Assembly: GCF_000233955.1 (NCBI RefSeq)
Contig: NZ_JH376642.1
Location: forward strand, 124,001 to 188,000
Direction: 5' to 3'
DNA: 64,000 bases
DNA from: Paraprevotella clara YIT 11840
Lineage (GTDB): Bacteria; Bacteroidota; Bacteroidia; Bacteroidales; Bacteroidaceae
The notes under the pieces are model-generated. The model made no database searches, had not been told where the DNA came from, and was given only the letters and a program-made list of their open reading frames with translations. The translations under genes and the position numbers were made by a program. Of this stretch, positions 53,522-60,818 are shown piece by piece. Position 1 is the first letter of the stretch, and every line of letters begins with the position of its first letter.

Positions 53522-55882
53522 ATGATGAATTTAAACAGAAGTATCAGCCACGTGCTTAAAGCATCCTTGCTCACGGCCGGATTGTTCCTTTTCACTCCGA
53601 CAGAAGCCGCGGCCAAAACCGAAACTTTCGGAGTAGGAAACAAAACATTCCTCCTTAACGGCAAGCCTTTCATCATCAAGGCCGCCGAAGTGCATTATCC
53701 CCGCATCCCGCGTCCCTATTGGGAGCAGCGCATCAAGATGTGCAAAGCTTTGGGAATGAACACGCTTTGCCTGTATGTCTTTTGGAACATACACGAACAG
53801 GAAGAAGGCAAGTTCGACTTCACGGGCAATAACGACGTAGCGGAATTTATCCGATTGGCACAAGAAAACGGCCTCTATGTCATCGTGCGCCCCGGCCCGT
53901 ACGTATGCGCCGAATGGGAAATGGGCGGTCTGCCGTGGTGGTTGTTGAAGAAGAAAGACATCCGTCTGAGAGAACAAGACCCGTACTTCATGGAACGTTA
54001 CCGTATCTTCGCCCAGAAACTGGGAGAGCAGATCGGAGACTTGACCATTGAAAAAGGCGGACCGATTATCATGGTGCAAGTGGAAAACGAATACGGCTCG
54101 TACGGCGAGGACAAACCGTATGTTTCGGCCATCCGCGACATCATCCGCGATTCCGGTTTCGACAAAGTAACTTTATTCCAATGTGACTGGAGTTCCAACT
54201 TTACCAAAAACGGACTGGACGATTTGGTATGGACCATGAACTTCGGTACCGGCGCCAATATCGAAAACGAATTCAAGAAGTTGGGCGAGTTGCGTCCCGA
54301 ATCTCCCCAAATGTGTTCCGAGTTCTGGAGCGGATGGTTCGACAAATGGGGCGGGCGTCATGAAACGCGCGGCAGCAAGGAAATGGTCGGCGGACTGAAG
54401 GAAATGTTGGACAAAGGCATTTCTTTCTCGCTCTACATGACGCACGGAGGTACCAGTTGGGGGCACTGGGCCGGTGCCAACAGTCCCGGATTCTCGCCCG
54501 ACGTGACTTCGTACGATTACGATGCTCCTATCAACGAGGCCGGACAAGTCACTCCTAAATACATGGAATTGCGCGAGATGCTGGCCGGGTATAGCGACAA
54601 AAAGTTACCCTCCATCCCCAAAGAAATCCCTGTAATCAATGTTCCCAAAATACAGTTTACGGAAGTGGCTCCCTTGTTTGAGAACCTCCCCGCCCCTCAT
54701 GCGTCGATGGACATTCAGACGATGGAAGCGCTCAACCAAGGATGGGGTTCCATTCTTTACCGTACCAAAACCCCGGCAGTGCCTACCCAAAGTGTGCTGA
54801 CCATAACGGATGCGCACGACTTCGCGCAAGTCTTTATCAACGGGAAACTGATCGGTTCCATCGACCGTCGCAACCACGAAAAGACCATGTTGCTGCCGGC
54901 CATGAAGGAAGGAGACCAACTGGATATCCTTGTGGAAGCCATGGGACGAATCAACTTCGGCCGTGCCATCAAGGACTTCAAGGGCATCACGGAGAAAGTG
55001 GAATTGAGCTATACCATGAATACCGGCAGCCAGGTGACCGTCAACTTGAAGAACTGGCAGATTTACACCCTCAGCGACAGCTATCAGGTGCAGAAGGACA
55101 TGAAATATGTTCCGCTGAAAGACCAGAAAGTACCGGGATGCTACCGTGCGACTTTCAACCTGAAAAAGACCGGCGACACGTTCCTGAATTTGGAAACATG
55201 GGGCAAAGGACAAGTGTACGTAAACGGACACGCCATCGGACGCTTCTGGAAAATCGGTCCGCAACAGACGCTATACATGCCCGGATGCTGGTTGAAGAAG
55301 GGCGAGAACGAGATTATCGTACAAGACATTGTAGGTCCGCAGGAAACCGTGGTCGAAGGTCTGTCCAAACCTATCATCGACAAACTGAACGTCGATGCGC
55401 CGAATACGCACCGCAAGGAAGGACAAACTCTGAATTTGGCAGGCGAAACGCCTTGCAAGGCCGGTGAGTTTGCCCCGGGCAACGGTTGGCAGGAAATCCG
55501 GTTTGACCAGCCCGTAACGGGACGTTACGTGTGCATCGAAGCCTTGAATTCCCATAACAACCGCGAATATGCTTGTATCGCGGAATGGTACATGCTCGAT
55601 GACAAAGGTCAGCGCATCAGCCGCGAGCCATGGACAGTGGCATACGCCGACGACGAGGACATCTCTTCGGGCAACAAAACGGCCGATAAGATTTTCGACC
55701 TTCAGGAGTCTACGTATTGGAGTACCAATAAAGACGTGAAGTTCCCCCATTACATCGTATTGGATTTGGGCGCAGAGCAGACATTAGGCGGTTTCCAATA
55801 TCTTCCCCGCGTAGAACAGGGAGCACCCGAAAGTATCAAAGGCTACAAAATCTATGTAAAGAGCCAGCCTTTCAAATTCTAA
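53522..55882 (+). CDS. GH35 beta-galactosidase with C-terminal discoidin-like domain
   Basis: A 786-residue exported enzyme (signal peptide ending near TPTEAAAK). The GH35 barrel (about 35-350) holds the acid/base E190 in VENEYGSYG and the nucleophile E267 in CSEFWSGWFD, plus the HYPRIPRPYW substrate region. Beta-sandwich domains follow (about 390-620, with YVNGHAIGRFW), then a discoidin/F5-8-like domain at about 645-785. It should remove terminal beta-galactose in the periplasm or at the surface. It stands alone here with its own promoter, about 29 kb from the main glycan locus. The start has two adjacent ATGs, at 53522 and 53525. Confidence 0.95.
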   Translation: MMNLNRSISHVLKASLLTAGLFLFTPTEAAAKTETFGVGNKTFLLNGKPFIIKAAEVHYPRIPRPYWEQRIKMCKALGMNTLCLYVFWNIHEQEEGKFDFTGNNDVAEFIRLAQENGLYVIVRPGPYVCAEWEMGGLPWWLLKKKDIRLREQDPYFMERYRIFAQKLGEQIGDLTIEKGGPIIMVQVENEYGSYGEDKPYVSAIRDIIRDSGFDKVTLFQCDWSSNFTKNGLDDLVWTMNFGTGANIENEFKKLGELRPESPQMCSEFWSGWFDKWGGRHETRGSKEMVGGLKEMLDKGISFSLYMTHGGTSWGHWAGANSPGFSPDVTSYDYDAPINEAGQVTPKYMELREMLAGYSDKKLPSIPKEIPVINVPKIQFTEVAPLFENLPAPHASMDIQTMEALNQGWGSILYRTKTPAVPTQSVLTITDAHDFAQVFINGKLIGSIDRRNHEKTMLLPAMKEGDQLDILVEAMGRINFGRAIKDFKGITEKVELSYTMNTGSQVTVNLKNWQIYTLSDSYQVQKDMKYVPLKDQKVPGCYRATFNLKKTGDTFLNLETWGKGQVYVNGHAIGRFWKIGPQQTLYMPGCWLKKGENEIIVQDIVGPQETVVEGLSKPIIDKLNVDAPNTHRKEGQTLNLAGETPCKAGEFAPGNGWQEIRFDQPVTGRYVCIEALNSHNNREYACIAEWYMLDDKGQRISREPWTVAYADDEDISSGNKTADKIFDLQESTYWSTNKDVKFPHYIVLDLGAEQTLGGFQYLPRVEQGAPESIKGYKIYVKSQPFKF

Positions 55883-55909
55883 ACCGTTAGTCTGGCATTT
55901 ATCAGAAAA

Positions 55910-55937
55910 TGGCATGCTTCTTTTGAGAGGCATGCCA
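55910..55937 (+). terminator. Terminator after the GH35 gene
   Basis: TGGCATGC (55910-55917) pairs with GCATGCCA (55930-55937) and is followed by a run of eight or more T residues. Confidence 0.8.
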
Positions 55938-55953
55938 CTTTTTTTGTATTTAG

Positions 55954-55985
55954 TTTGGATATGTCGTCTAAAAGACGTACCTTTG
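55954..55985 (+). promoter_or_regulatory. Promoter of tRNA-Pro
   Basis: TTTG at 55954-55957, 20 bases, then TACCTTTG at 55978-55985. Both boxes match the Bacteroidetes consensus and lie 35 bases upstream of the tRNA 5' end. Confidence 0.7.
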
Positions 55986-56019
55986 CATCGCTTTTGAGAA
56001 ATCACATTCTCTCAAGTCT

Positions 56020-56097
56020 CGGGGTGTAGCGCAGTCCGGTTAGCGCACCTGCTTTGGGAGCAGGGGGTCGTGGGTTCGAATCCCGCTACCCCGACCA
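56020..56097 (+). tRNA. tRNA-Pro (anticodon TGG), CCA encoded
   Basis: A complete cloverleaf. The acceptor stem CGGGGTG pairs with the CACCCCG-type 3' strand (TACCCCG), the anticodon loop is CTTTGGGA with anticodon TGG, and the T arm carries GGTTCGAATCC. The discriminator A at 56094 is followed by an encoded CCA. It has its own promoter and terminator. Confidence 0.95.
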
Positions 56098-56102
56098 TCA
56101 GA

Positions 56103-56146
56103 AAAGGCACTGTAAAACAAGCTTTCAGCGAGTTAACAGTGCCTTT
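56103..56146 (+). terminator. Terminator after tRNA-Pro
   Basis: AAAGGCACTGT (56103-56113) pairs with ACAGTGCCTTT (56136-56146), followed by a T-rich stretch. The MATE gene begins 28 bases later. Confidence 0.75.
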
Positions 56147-56174
56147 ATTTTTATTCAGCCAACAAATGACCGTC

Positions 56175-57497
56175 ATGAATAAGTCATACCACAAAGAGAT
56201 ACTGCACATCGCTCTCCCGTCCATCCTTTCCAATATCACCGTTCCCCTGCTCGGGCTGATAGACCTGACCATTGCGGGACATCTCGGTGCCGCTTCATAT
56301 ATCGGTGCCATAGCCATCGGCAGTACGATATTCAATATGATCTATTGGATTTTTGCATTCCTGCGGATGGGAACCAGCGGGATGACTTCACAAGCCTACG
56401 GTGCCGACAATAAACAAGAAATCCAACTGTTGCTTTATCGTTCCTTGGCTACTTCCACGGGCATAGCCATCCTCATACTCCTCCTGCAAGGTCCGTTACT
56501 TCATCTGGCCCTGTCCGTCATGTCGCCCACGGAAGCTGTGGCGGATTTTGCTTCGGTATATTTTAGAATCTGCGTATGGGGCGCCCCAGCCGTGCTTGGG
56601 CTTTACAGTCTGACCGGATGGTTCATCGGATTGCAAAATGCAAAATACCCGCTCTACGTGGCCATCGTCCAAAACCTCGTCAACATAGCGGCCAGCCTGT
56701 TTTTCGTCTTCGTATGGCACATGGACGTGGCCGGAGTGGCTTTGGGAACGGTCATCGCCCAATATTGCGGACTAACGCTTTCCCTATATTATTGCCACCG
56801 CATGCACCGTAGGCTCGGCCTTCCTTATACATTCGTCCCCTCTTCCGTATTCCGGAAAAACGCCATTCGCCGTTTCTTCAGTGTCAACCGCGACATTTTC
56901 CTGCGCACCCTTTGCCTCGTGTGCGTCACTCTCTATTTCACCTCCGCCGGTTCCCGTCAAGGGGAATATATCTTAGCGGCCAATGCCTTGCTGATGCAAT
57001 ACTTCACCCTCTATTCTTATTTCATGGACGGTTTCGCCTTTGCCGGAGAAGCCCTCTCGGGTAAATGTGCCGGTGCGGGAGATTATCAGGCTCTGAAAAA
57101 AGTCATCCGTAACCTGTTTCTTTGGGGAAGCGGCGTGGCACTGATCTTCACCTTATTCTATATGGCCGGCGGAAAGGCTCTCATGAACCTGCTCACCGAC
57201 GAGGCCTCTGTCGTCGCCACAGCTTCCGACTACCTGCCTTGGGCTGTCCTCATCCCCTTTGCAGGTCTCTCGGCATTCATTTGGGACGGTGTTTTCATCG
57301 GACTCACGGCCACACGCTATATGTTCCTGTCCATGTTGGGCGCCACCCTGACTTTTTTCAGCGTCTATCTCAGCCTCTTTCCTATATGGCAAAACCACGC
57401 ACTCTGGCTGGCTTTTCTCCTCTATTTATTCGTGCGAGGCCTCATGCAACACTTGCTATATAGAAATAAAATCTTAACTTTGCATCCTACAAACTAA
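56175..57497 (+). CDS. MATE family efflux transporter (DinF/NorM-like)
   Basis: A 440-residue inner-membrane protein with twelve predicted helices in two homologous halves. It starts MNKSYHKEILHIALPSILSNITVPLLGLIDLTIAGHLG, typical of the DinF branch. MATE proteins export cationic drugs or metabolites using Na+ or H+ gradients. The ATG at 56175 is used; one at 56166 would add three residues. A frame open from inside the tRNA gene is not a real start. The DUF4491 gene follows 15 bases later and is probably co-transcribed. Confidence 0.9.
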   Translation: MNKSYHKEILHIALPSILSNITVPLLGLIDLTIAGHLGAASYIGAIAIGSTIFNMIYWIFAFLRMGTSGMTSQAYGADNKQEIQLLLYRSLATSTGIAILILLLQGPLLHLALSVMSPTEAVADFASVYFRICVWGAPAVLGLYSLTGWFIGLQNAKYPLYVAIVQNLVNIAASLFFVFVWHMDVAGVALGTVIAQYCGLTLSLYYCHRMHRRLGLPYTFVPSSVFRKNAIRRFFSVNRDIFLRTLCLVCVTLYFTSAGSRQGEYILAANALLMQYFTLYSYFMDGFAFAGEALSGKCAGAGDYQALKKVIRNLFLWGSGVALIFTLFYMAGGKALMNLLTDEASVVATASDYLPWAVLIPFAGLSAFIWDGVFIGLTATRYMFLSMLGATLTFFSVYLSLFPIWQNHALWLAFLLYLFVRGLMQHLLYRNKILTLHPTN

Positions 57498-57512
57498 ATA
57501 CACGCAAACGCA

Positions 57513-57809
57513 ATGAACTACGTAGGCATACTTATCGGCTTGGCCACCTTCCTGATTATCGGCCTGTTCCATCCTTTAGTCATCAAGGGCGAATACTATT
57601 TCGGAACCCGATGCTGGTGGGCTTTCCTCGTGACGGGAATCCTATGTGCCGGTTTGTCCCTTTATGTGGAAAACGTGTACCTGAGTATTATTTTCGGTGT
57701 CATATCGTTCTCTTCCTTTTGGGGGATACTCGAAGTGTTCGACCAACGCAAACGGGTACTGAAAGGCTGGTTCCCGAAAAATCCCAAACGACTGAAAGAC
57801 TACGAATAA
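57513..57809 (+). CDS. DUF4491 small membrane protein
   Basis: A 98-residue protein with three hydrophobic segments (about 4-22, 34-52 and 56-74). It reads MNYVGILIGLATFLIIGLFHPLVIKGEYYFG, then GFWGI-like and FDQRKRVLKGWFPKNPKR, as in the Bacteroidetes/Firmicutes DUF4491 family. Function is unknown. It follows the MATE gene by 15 bases, which suggests co-expression. Confidence 0.85.
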   Translation: MNYVGILIGLATFLIIGLFHPLVIKGEYYFGTRCWWAFLVTGILCAGLSLYVENVYLSIIFGVISFSSFWGILEVFDQRKRVLKGWFPKNPKRLKDYE

Positions 57810-57947
57810 GCCGCCTGTCGTTTTTTCATCATTCCCATTCTCTCCCCTCCCCTCGCGTCAAAGATTTTTCCTGCTGAGAAAAAAGCCTCTCCATTTTTCT
57901 ATATTCCTCTTTTTCAAGCTCTTGAATACAGCGTAAAAATATGCGCC

Positions 57948-58040
57948 AAATGAAAAATCATTCGCCTGAGATTGATTTTTCATTCTCCTGCAAACGATTT
58001 TCCGTTTGCCGCAAGATGATAAATCGCTTTCATGCAAGCC
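57948..58040. repeat. Interspersed hairpin repeat, copy C
   Basis: Two hairpins lie in tandem: AATGAAAAATCA (57949-57960) pairs with TGATTTTTCATT (57973-57984), and GCAAACG (57990-57996) pairs with CGTTTGC (58003-58009). In reverse orientation it shares AATCTCAGG and ACGGAAAATCGTT with copy B, and it carries AATGAAAAATC as do copies A and B. Confidence 0.55.
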
Positions 58041-58132
58041 TTTTTTGTCAAACTTACCGATATATCCGAAAGAACAGCCACACGCTATATCCTCCCATGT
58101 CATACTCAAACGACAGGCGGGGCATTCAATAC

Positions 58133-58170
58133 AAATCCCGTGAAGCCAGATATTCAACTTCACGGGATTT
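58133..58170 (-). terminator. Terminator after the rubrerythrin gene
   Basis: A 13-bp stem pairs 58133-58145 with 58158-58170, 50 bases after the minus-strand stop. The arms end in A and T runs. Confidence 0.75.
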
Positions 58171-58219
58171 TCCTGCCGGATATGCTACGACATCCGGACT
58201 AATACACCATACGAGATAA

Positions 58220-58771
58220 TTACTTGTCGCCGAAGTAACGGTTGTACAGACCGGCGAAACCACGGCCGTGACGAGCTTCATCCTTCGCCATTTCATGCAC
58301 AGTGTCGTGAATTGCGTCCAAATCCTGCTGCTTGGCCATCTTGGCCAAATCCATCTTGCCGGAGCAAGCACCGCTTTCAGCCTCCATACGCTTTTTCAGG
58401 TTCGTCTTCGTGTCCCAAACCATGTCGCCCAACAATTCGCAGAAACGAGAAGCATGGTCGGCCTCTTCAAAAGCATAACGCTTGAAAGCTTCCGCAATTT
58501 CAGGATAGCCTTCGCGGTCAGCCTGACGGCTCATGGCCAAGTACATACCCACTTCTGTGCATTCGCCTTCAAAGTTAGCCTGCAAACCTTTCTTGATTTC
58601 AGGGTCAACGTCCTTGGCAATGCCGATGACATGTTCGGTCACGAAAGTCAATTCCGTATCTACCAATTCCTTGAACTTTGAAGCCGGAGCCTTGCACTGC
58701 GGGCACTGTGCCGGAGCTTCTTCGCCTTCATGAATGTAACCACATACCGTACATACAAATTTCTTTTTCAT
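58220..58771 (-). CDS. Reverse rubrerythrin (rubredoxin domain first)
   Basis: A 183-residue non-haem iron protein that reduces hydrogen peroxide. A rubredoxin domain comes first ([20 protein letters not shown]), and a four-helix ferritin-like diiron domain follows with [24 protein letters not shown] and [11 protein letters not shown] supplying the iron ligands. This domain order is the reverse of classical rubrerythrin and is common in anaerobes. It lies 68 bases after perR on the same strand, with no clear promoter between, so the peroxide sensor and the enzyme form an operon. Confidence 0.95.
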   Translation of the reverse strand: MKKKFVCTVCGYIHEGEEAPAQCPQCKAPASKFKELVDTELTFVTEHVIGIAKDVDPEIKKGLQANFEGECTEVGMYLAMSRQADREGYPEIAEAFKRYAFEEADHASRFCELLGDMVWDTKTNLKKRMEAESGACSGKMDLAKMAKQQDLDAIHDTVHEMAKDEARHGRGFAGLYNRYFGDK

Positions 58772-58839
58772 TTTCTTTCGTTTTTAATTTAAATTACACA
58801 TTCGTTTATACTTTATTTCTCTGCCCGTACCTTTCAGGC

Positions 58840-59256
58840 TCACGCCTCCATCGCACAGGCTTTGCATATACCTTTATAATAGACATGCGCTTCATCCACC
58901 TTAAAGTCCGAACCCTTAGGCAAGAAATCTTTCAAACTTTCCGGAAGAGCCACATCGAATAATTTTCCGCATCGTTTACACATAAAATGTGCATGGGGAA
59001 CGACCACCCCGTCAAAACAAACTTTCTTCTCATCAATGGTCAACATCAAGGCAGCTCCATGCTCGGAAAAAAGCCGTAAGGTGTTGTACACGGTTGTCTT
59101 AGACAACGTAGGTATCACTTTACACAAAGCCACATACACCTCATCCACTGTGGGGTGCGTATGATTTTTAAGCAAATAATCCATAATTGCTATGCGCTGT
59201 ACGGAAGGGTGAATCCCGTAATTCTGCAATGTATCCAAAGCCTCTTTGTTGACCAT
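58840..59256 (-). CDS. perR: PerR-type Fur family peroxide-sensing repressor
   Basis: A 138-residue winged-helix metalloregulator. Residues of about 1-80 form the DNA-binding domain (HPTVDEVY, TLSKTTVYNTLRLF), and the C-terminal part has a zinc site in CKRCGKLF and CKACAMEA. The start at 59256 is chosen because the preceding promoter box and a palindromic operator lie just upstream. The Fur family includes iron, zinc and peroxide sensors; the rubrerythrin gene downstream argues for PerR. Autoregulation is likely from the operator at 59270-59284. Confidence 0.9.
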   Translation of the reverse strand: MVNKEALDTLQNYGIHPSVQRIAIMDYLLKNHTHPTVDEVYVALCKVIPTLSKTTVYNTLRLFSEHGAALMLTIDEKKVCFDGVVVPHAHFMCKRCGKLFDVALPESLKDFLPKGSDFKVDEAHVYYKGICKACAMEA

Positions 59257-59269
59257 GTCCAATATAAAT

Positions 59270-59284
59270 TTGTAATGTTTACAA
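59270..59284. promoter_or_regulatory. Candidate PerR box
   Basis: TTGTAA and TTACAA are inverted around a 3-base spacer (TTGTAATGTTTACAA). It covers the predicted transcription start of perR, 13 bases upstream of the start codon, where a bound repressor would block transcription. The half-sites match Fur/PerR-type operators. Confidence 0.55.
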
Positions 59285-59286
59285 TG

Positions 59287-59294
59287 CAAATTTA
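59287..59294 (-). promoter_or_regulatory. -7 box for perR
   Basis: TAAATTTG on the minus strand, 30 bases upstream of the perR start codon, directly adjacent to the palindromic operator. Confidence 0.6.
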
Positions 59295-59377
59295 GTGTAA
59301 GTTCCGTTCCCGTGCAAGCCTTTCTGTGTTTTTTTGATAAATAACAGTTTTTTTTGCTTTTATTGATACCTTTATAT

Positions 59378-59486
59378 TATCTTTGCCCCACAAAGATAGC
59401 GAAAGGCGAGCGCAGAGACAAATGAAAACGAAGTTTTCTGGTTTGGCTATGCCGAGCCGCATCCTATCTTCGTGGGAACAAAGATA
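59378..59486. repeat. Folded promoter-bearing element
   Basis: A 13-base inverted repeat (59387-59399 with 59464-59476) has one mismatch that becomes a G-U pair in minus-strand RNA. Inside are GAAAAC/GTTTTC (59424-59438) and GGCT/AGCC (59445-59458) hairpins. TAnnTTTG boxes point outward and inward: TATCTTTG on plus at 59378-59385, and on minus at 59391-59398 and 59479-59486. I recall similar sequences in Bacteroides intergenic regions, often mis-called as proteins on the minus strand, but cannot verify it. A folded RNA or a regulatory leader is likely. Confidence 0.45.
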
Positions 59487-59552
59487 AATAGAAAAGCTGA
59501 GATTGGGAAATTTGAAGCAAGTTAGTTTATACAAAGGATTTTAGGGGCTTGA

Positions 59553-59610
59553 AGCGGAAATCGGTAAAGTCAGCGGAAATCGGTAAAGTCAGCGGAAACC
59601 GAGAAAAAGA
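59553..59610. repeat. Short tandem direct repeats
   Basis: The 19-base unit beginning AGCGGAAATCGGTAAAGTC occurs twice exactly (59553-59571 and 59572-59590) and a third time in degenerate form from 59591. Such repeats next to recombinase genes often bind the recombinase or its accessory factors. Confidence 0.5.
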
Positions 59611-59817
59611 CAAGTTAAACCGGAGCTGCATTACCTAATAGTAACCCCATCGTATAACCCGACATCGGGAAGAAAATGGGTGTAAAGGTCAGCAATTCGG
59701 GTACAAAATTAGTCATTTTTTCCGGTATGACGGGCAAATACCGAAAAAAGTCAATCATCAGATTCTTATTCTGTGATTAGCAATGTTTTGCGTAACAATC
59801 AGAAACTCTACTCAAAG

Positions 59818-59825
59818 TAATTTTG
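59818..59825 (+). promoter_or_regulatory. -7 box for the recombinase gene
   Basis: TAATTTTG, 22 bases before the ATG at 59847. Confidence 0.5.
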
Positions 59826-59846
59826 AAACCAAAAATTCGTAGAGTT

Positions 59847-60719
59847 ATGAGAAGTACATTTTCAAGCATTTTCTACCTCAAACGTCAGGTAGTAAGAAAA
59901 GACGGAACCGTACCTGTAATGGGACGTATCACGATTGACGGAACGCAAACGCAGTTCAGTTGTAAAATGACCATAGACCCGAAAATCTGGGATACCAAAA
60001 CCGGACGGGCAATAGGTCGCAGTGCCGTGGCATTGGAAACGAACCGTATGTTGGATAAAATCCGCGTGAAAATCAACAGCCATTATCAAGAGATTTTCGA
60101 CAGGGACAACTATGTTACGGCGGAGAAAGTCAAAAATGCCTTTTTAGGGTTGGAACATCGGCAGCATACGCTGATGAAAGTGTTCGAGCAATACAACGAG
60201 GACTACGAGAAACTTGTCAATGCCGGAATGAAATCCCCCAAGAGCCTGAACAAGTATCAGGTCGTTTATAAACACCTGAAAGAGTTCCTGTATCAACGGT
60301 ATCATGTCAATGACATCGCGTTGAAAGAACTCACACCTGCATTTATTACAGACTTCGATATGTTTCTCCGTGCGGACAAGCATTGCTGCAACAATACCGT
60401 TTGGATTTATACCTGTCCGCTACGGACAATGGTTTCCATTGCCATAAATAACGAGTGGCTTACACGAGACCCGTTCCGTGATTATGAAATAAAGAAAGAG
60501 GAAACGAAAAGAGGCTTTCTTTCCCGTGACGAAATACAACTTCTTTTGAATGGAAAACTGAAAAACGCCAAGCAAGAGTTGTATCGTGATATGTTTCTTT
60601 TCTGTAGCTTCACATTTGTTGCACTAACCAATGTGTGTCTGATTATCAATAAATTGCAAACCAATAATAGAAGTATAGGTAATGGTTTAGAAACCACCTG
60701 TCTTCATCATTTTGCATGA
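59847..60719 (+). pseudogene. Truncated tyrosine recombinase (integrase) gene
   Basis: The frame encodes 290 residues beginning MRSTFSSIFYLKRQ, typical of Bacteroidetes mobile-element integrases, which are usually about 400 residues. The arm-binding domain (about 1-100), core-binding domain (about 110-215) and the start of the catalytic domain (FLSRDEIQLLL) are intact. At FLFCSFT, near residue 256, the family pattern stops and an unrelated 35-residue tail follows. The catalytic Arg, the His-x-x-Arg box and the Tyr nucleophile are therefore all missing. It lies at the border of the element and points toward rteB. A deletion or rearrangement at about 60612 has removed the catalytic half, and the protein should be inactive as a recombinase. 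Confidence 0.85.
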
Positions 60720-60818
60720 TTCTCAATCATTTCAAATAGCTCAATGCGAAGATAATACTATTGCTTGAATTAGCCAAATTCCGATTGTCAAATCCATCTA
60801 AATTCAGCGAATTACGGG

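Larger units (their letters stand above)
57810..58219. other. Intergenic interval with hairpin repeat and rubrerythrin terminator
   Basis: No gene. It carries the repeat family copy C and the terminator of the rubrerythrin gene. The remaining sequence is unremarkable. Confidence 0.45.
59257..59846. other. Left boundary region of the mobile element
   Basis: Between perR and the recombinase gene lie the perR operator and promoter, the folded promoter element, the direct repeats and a 12-pair hairpin at 59716-59749 (CGGTAT/ATACCG flanked by T6/A6). No gene is supported. The chromosome-element junction is probably somewhere between about 59290 and 59640, but no att sequence can be fixed without the empty site. 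Confidence 0.45.

Noticed and set aside
56070-56165. MATE gene starting inside the tRNA
   Set aside because: The open frame extends into tRNA-Pro, but the MATE family N-terminus begins at 56175 and the tRNA terminator lies between.
59292-59534. Minus-strand open frame of 80 codons between perR and the integrase
   Set aside because: It runs through the folded promoter element. The translation is explained by the element's palindromes, and similar spurious frames seem to occur wherever the element is found.
59470-59790. CRISPR array in the direct-repeat region
   Set aside because: There are only two exact 19-base units without spacers, and no cas genes are in the window.
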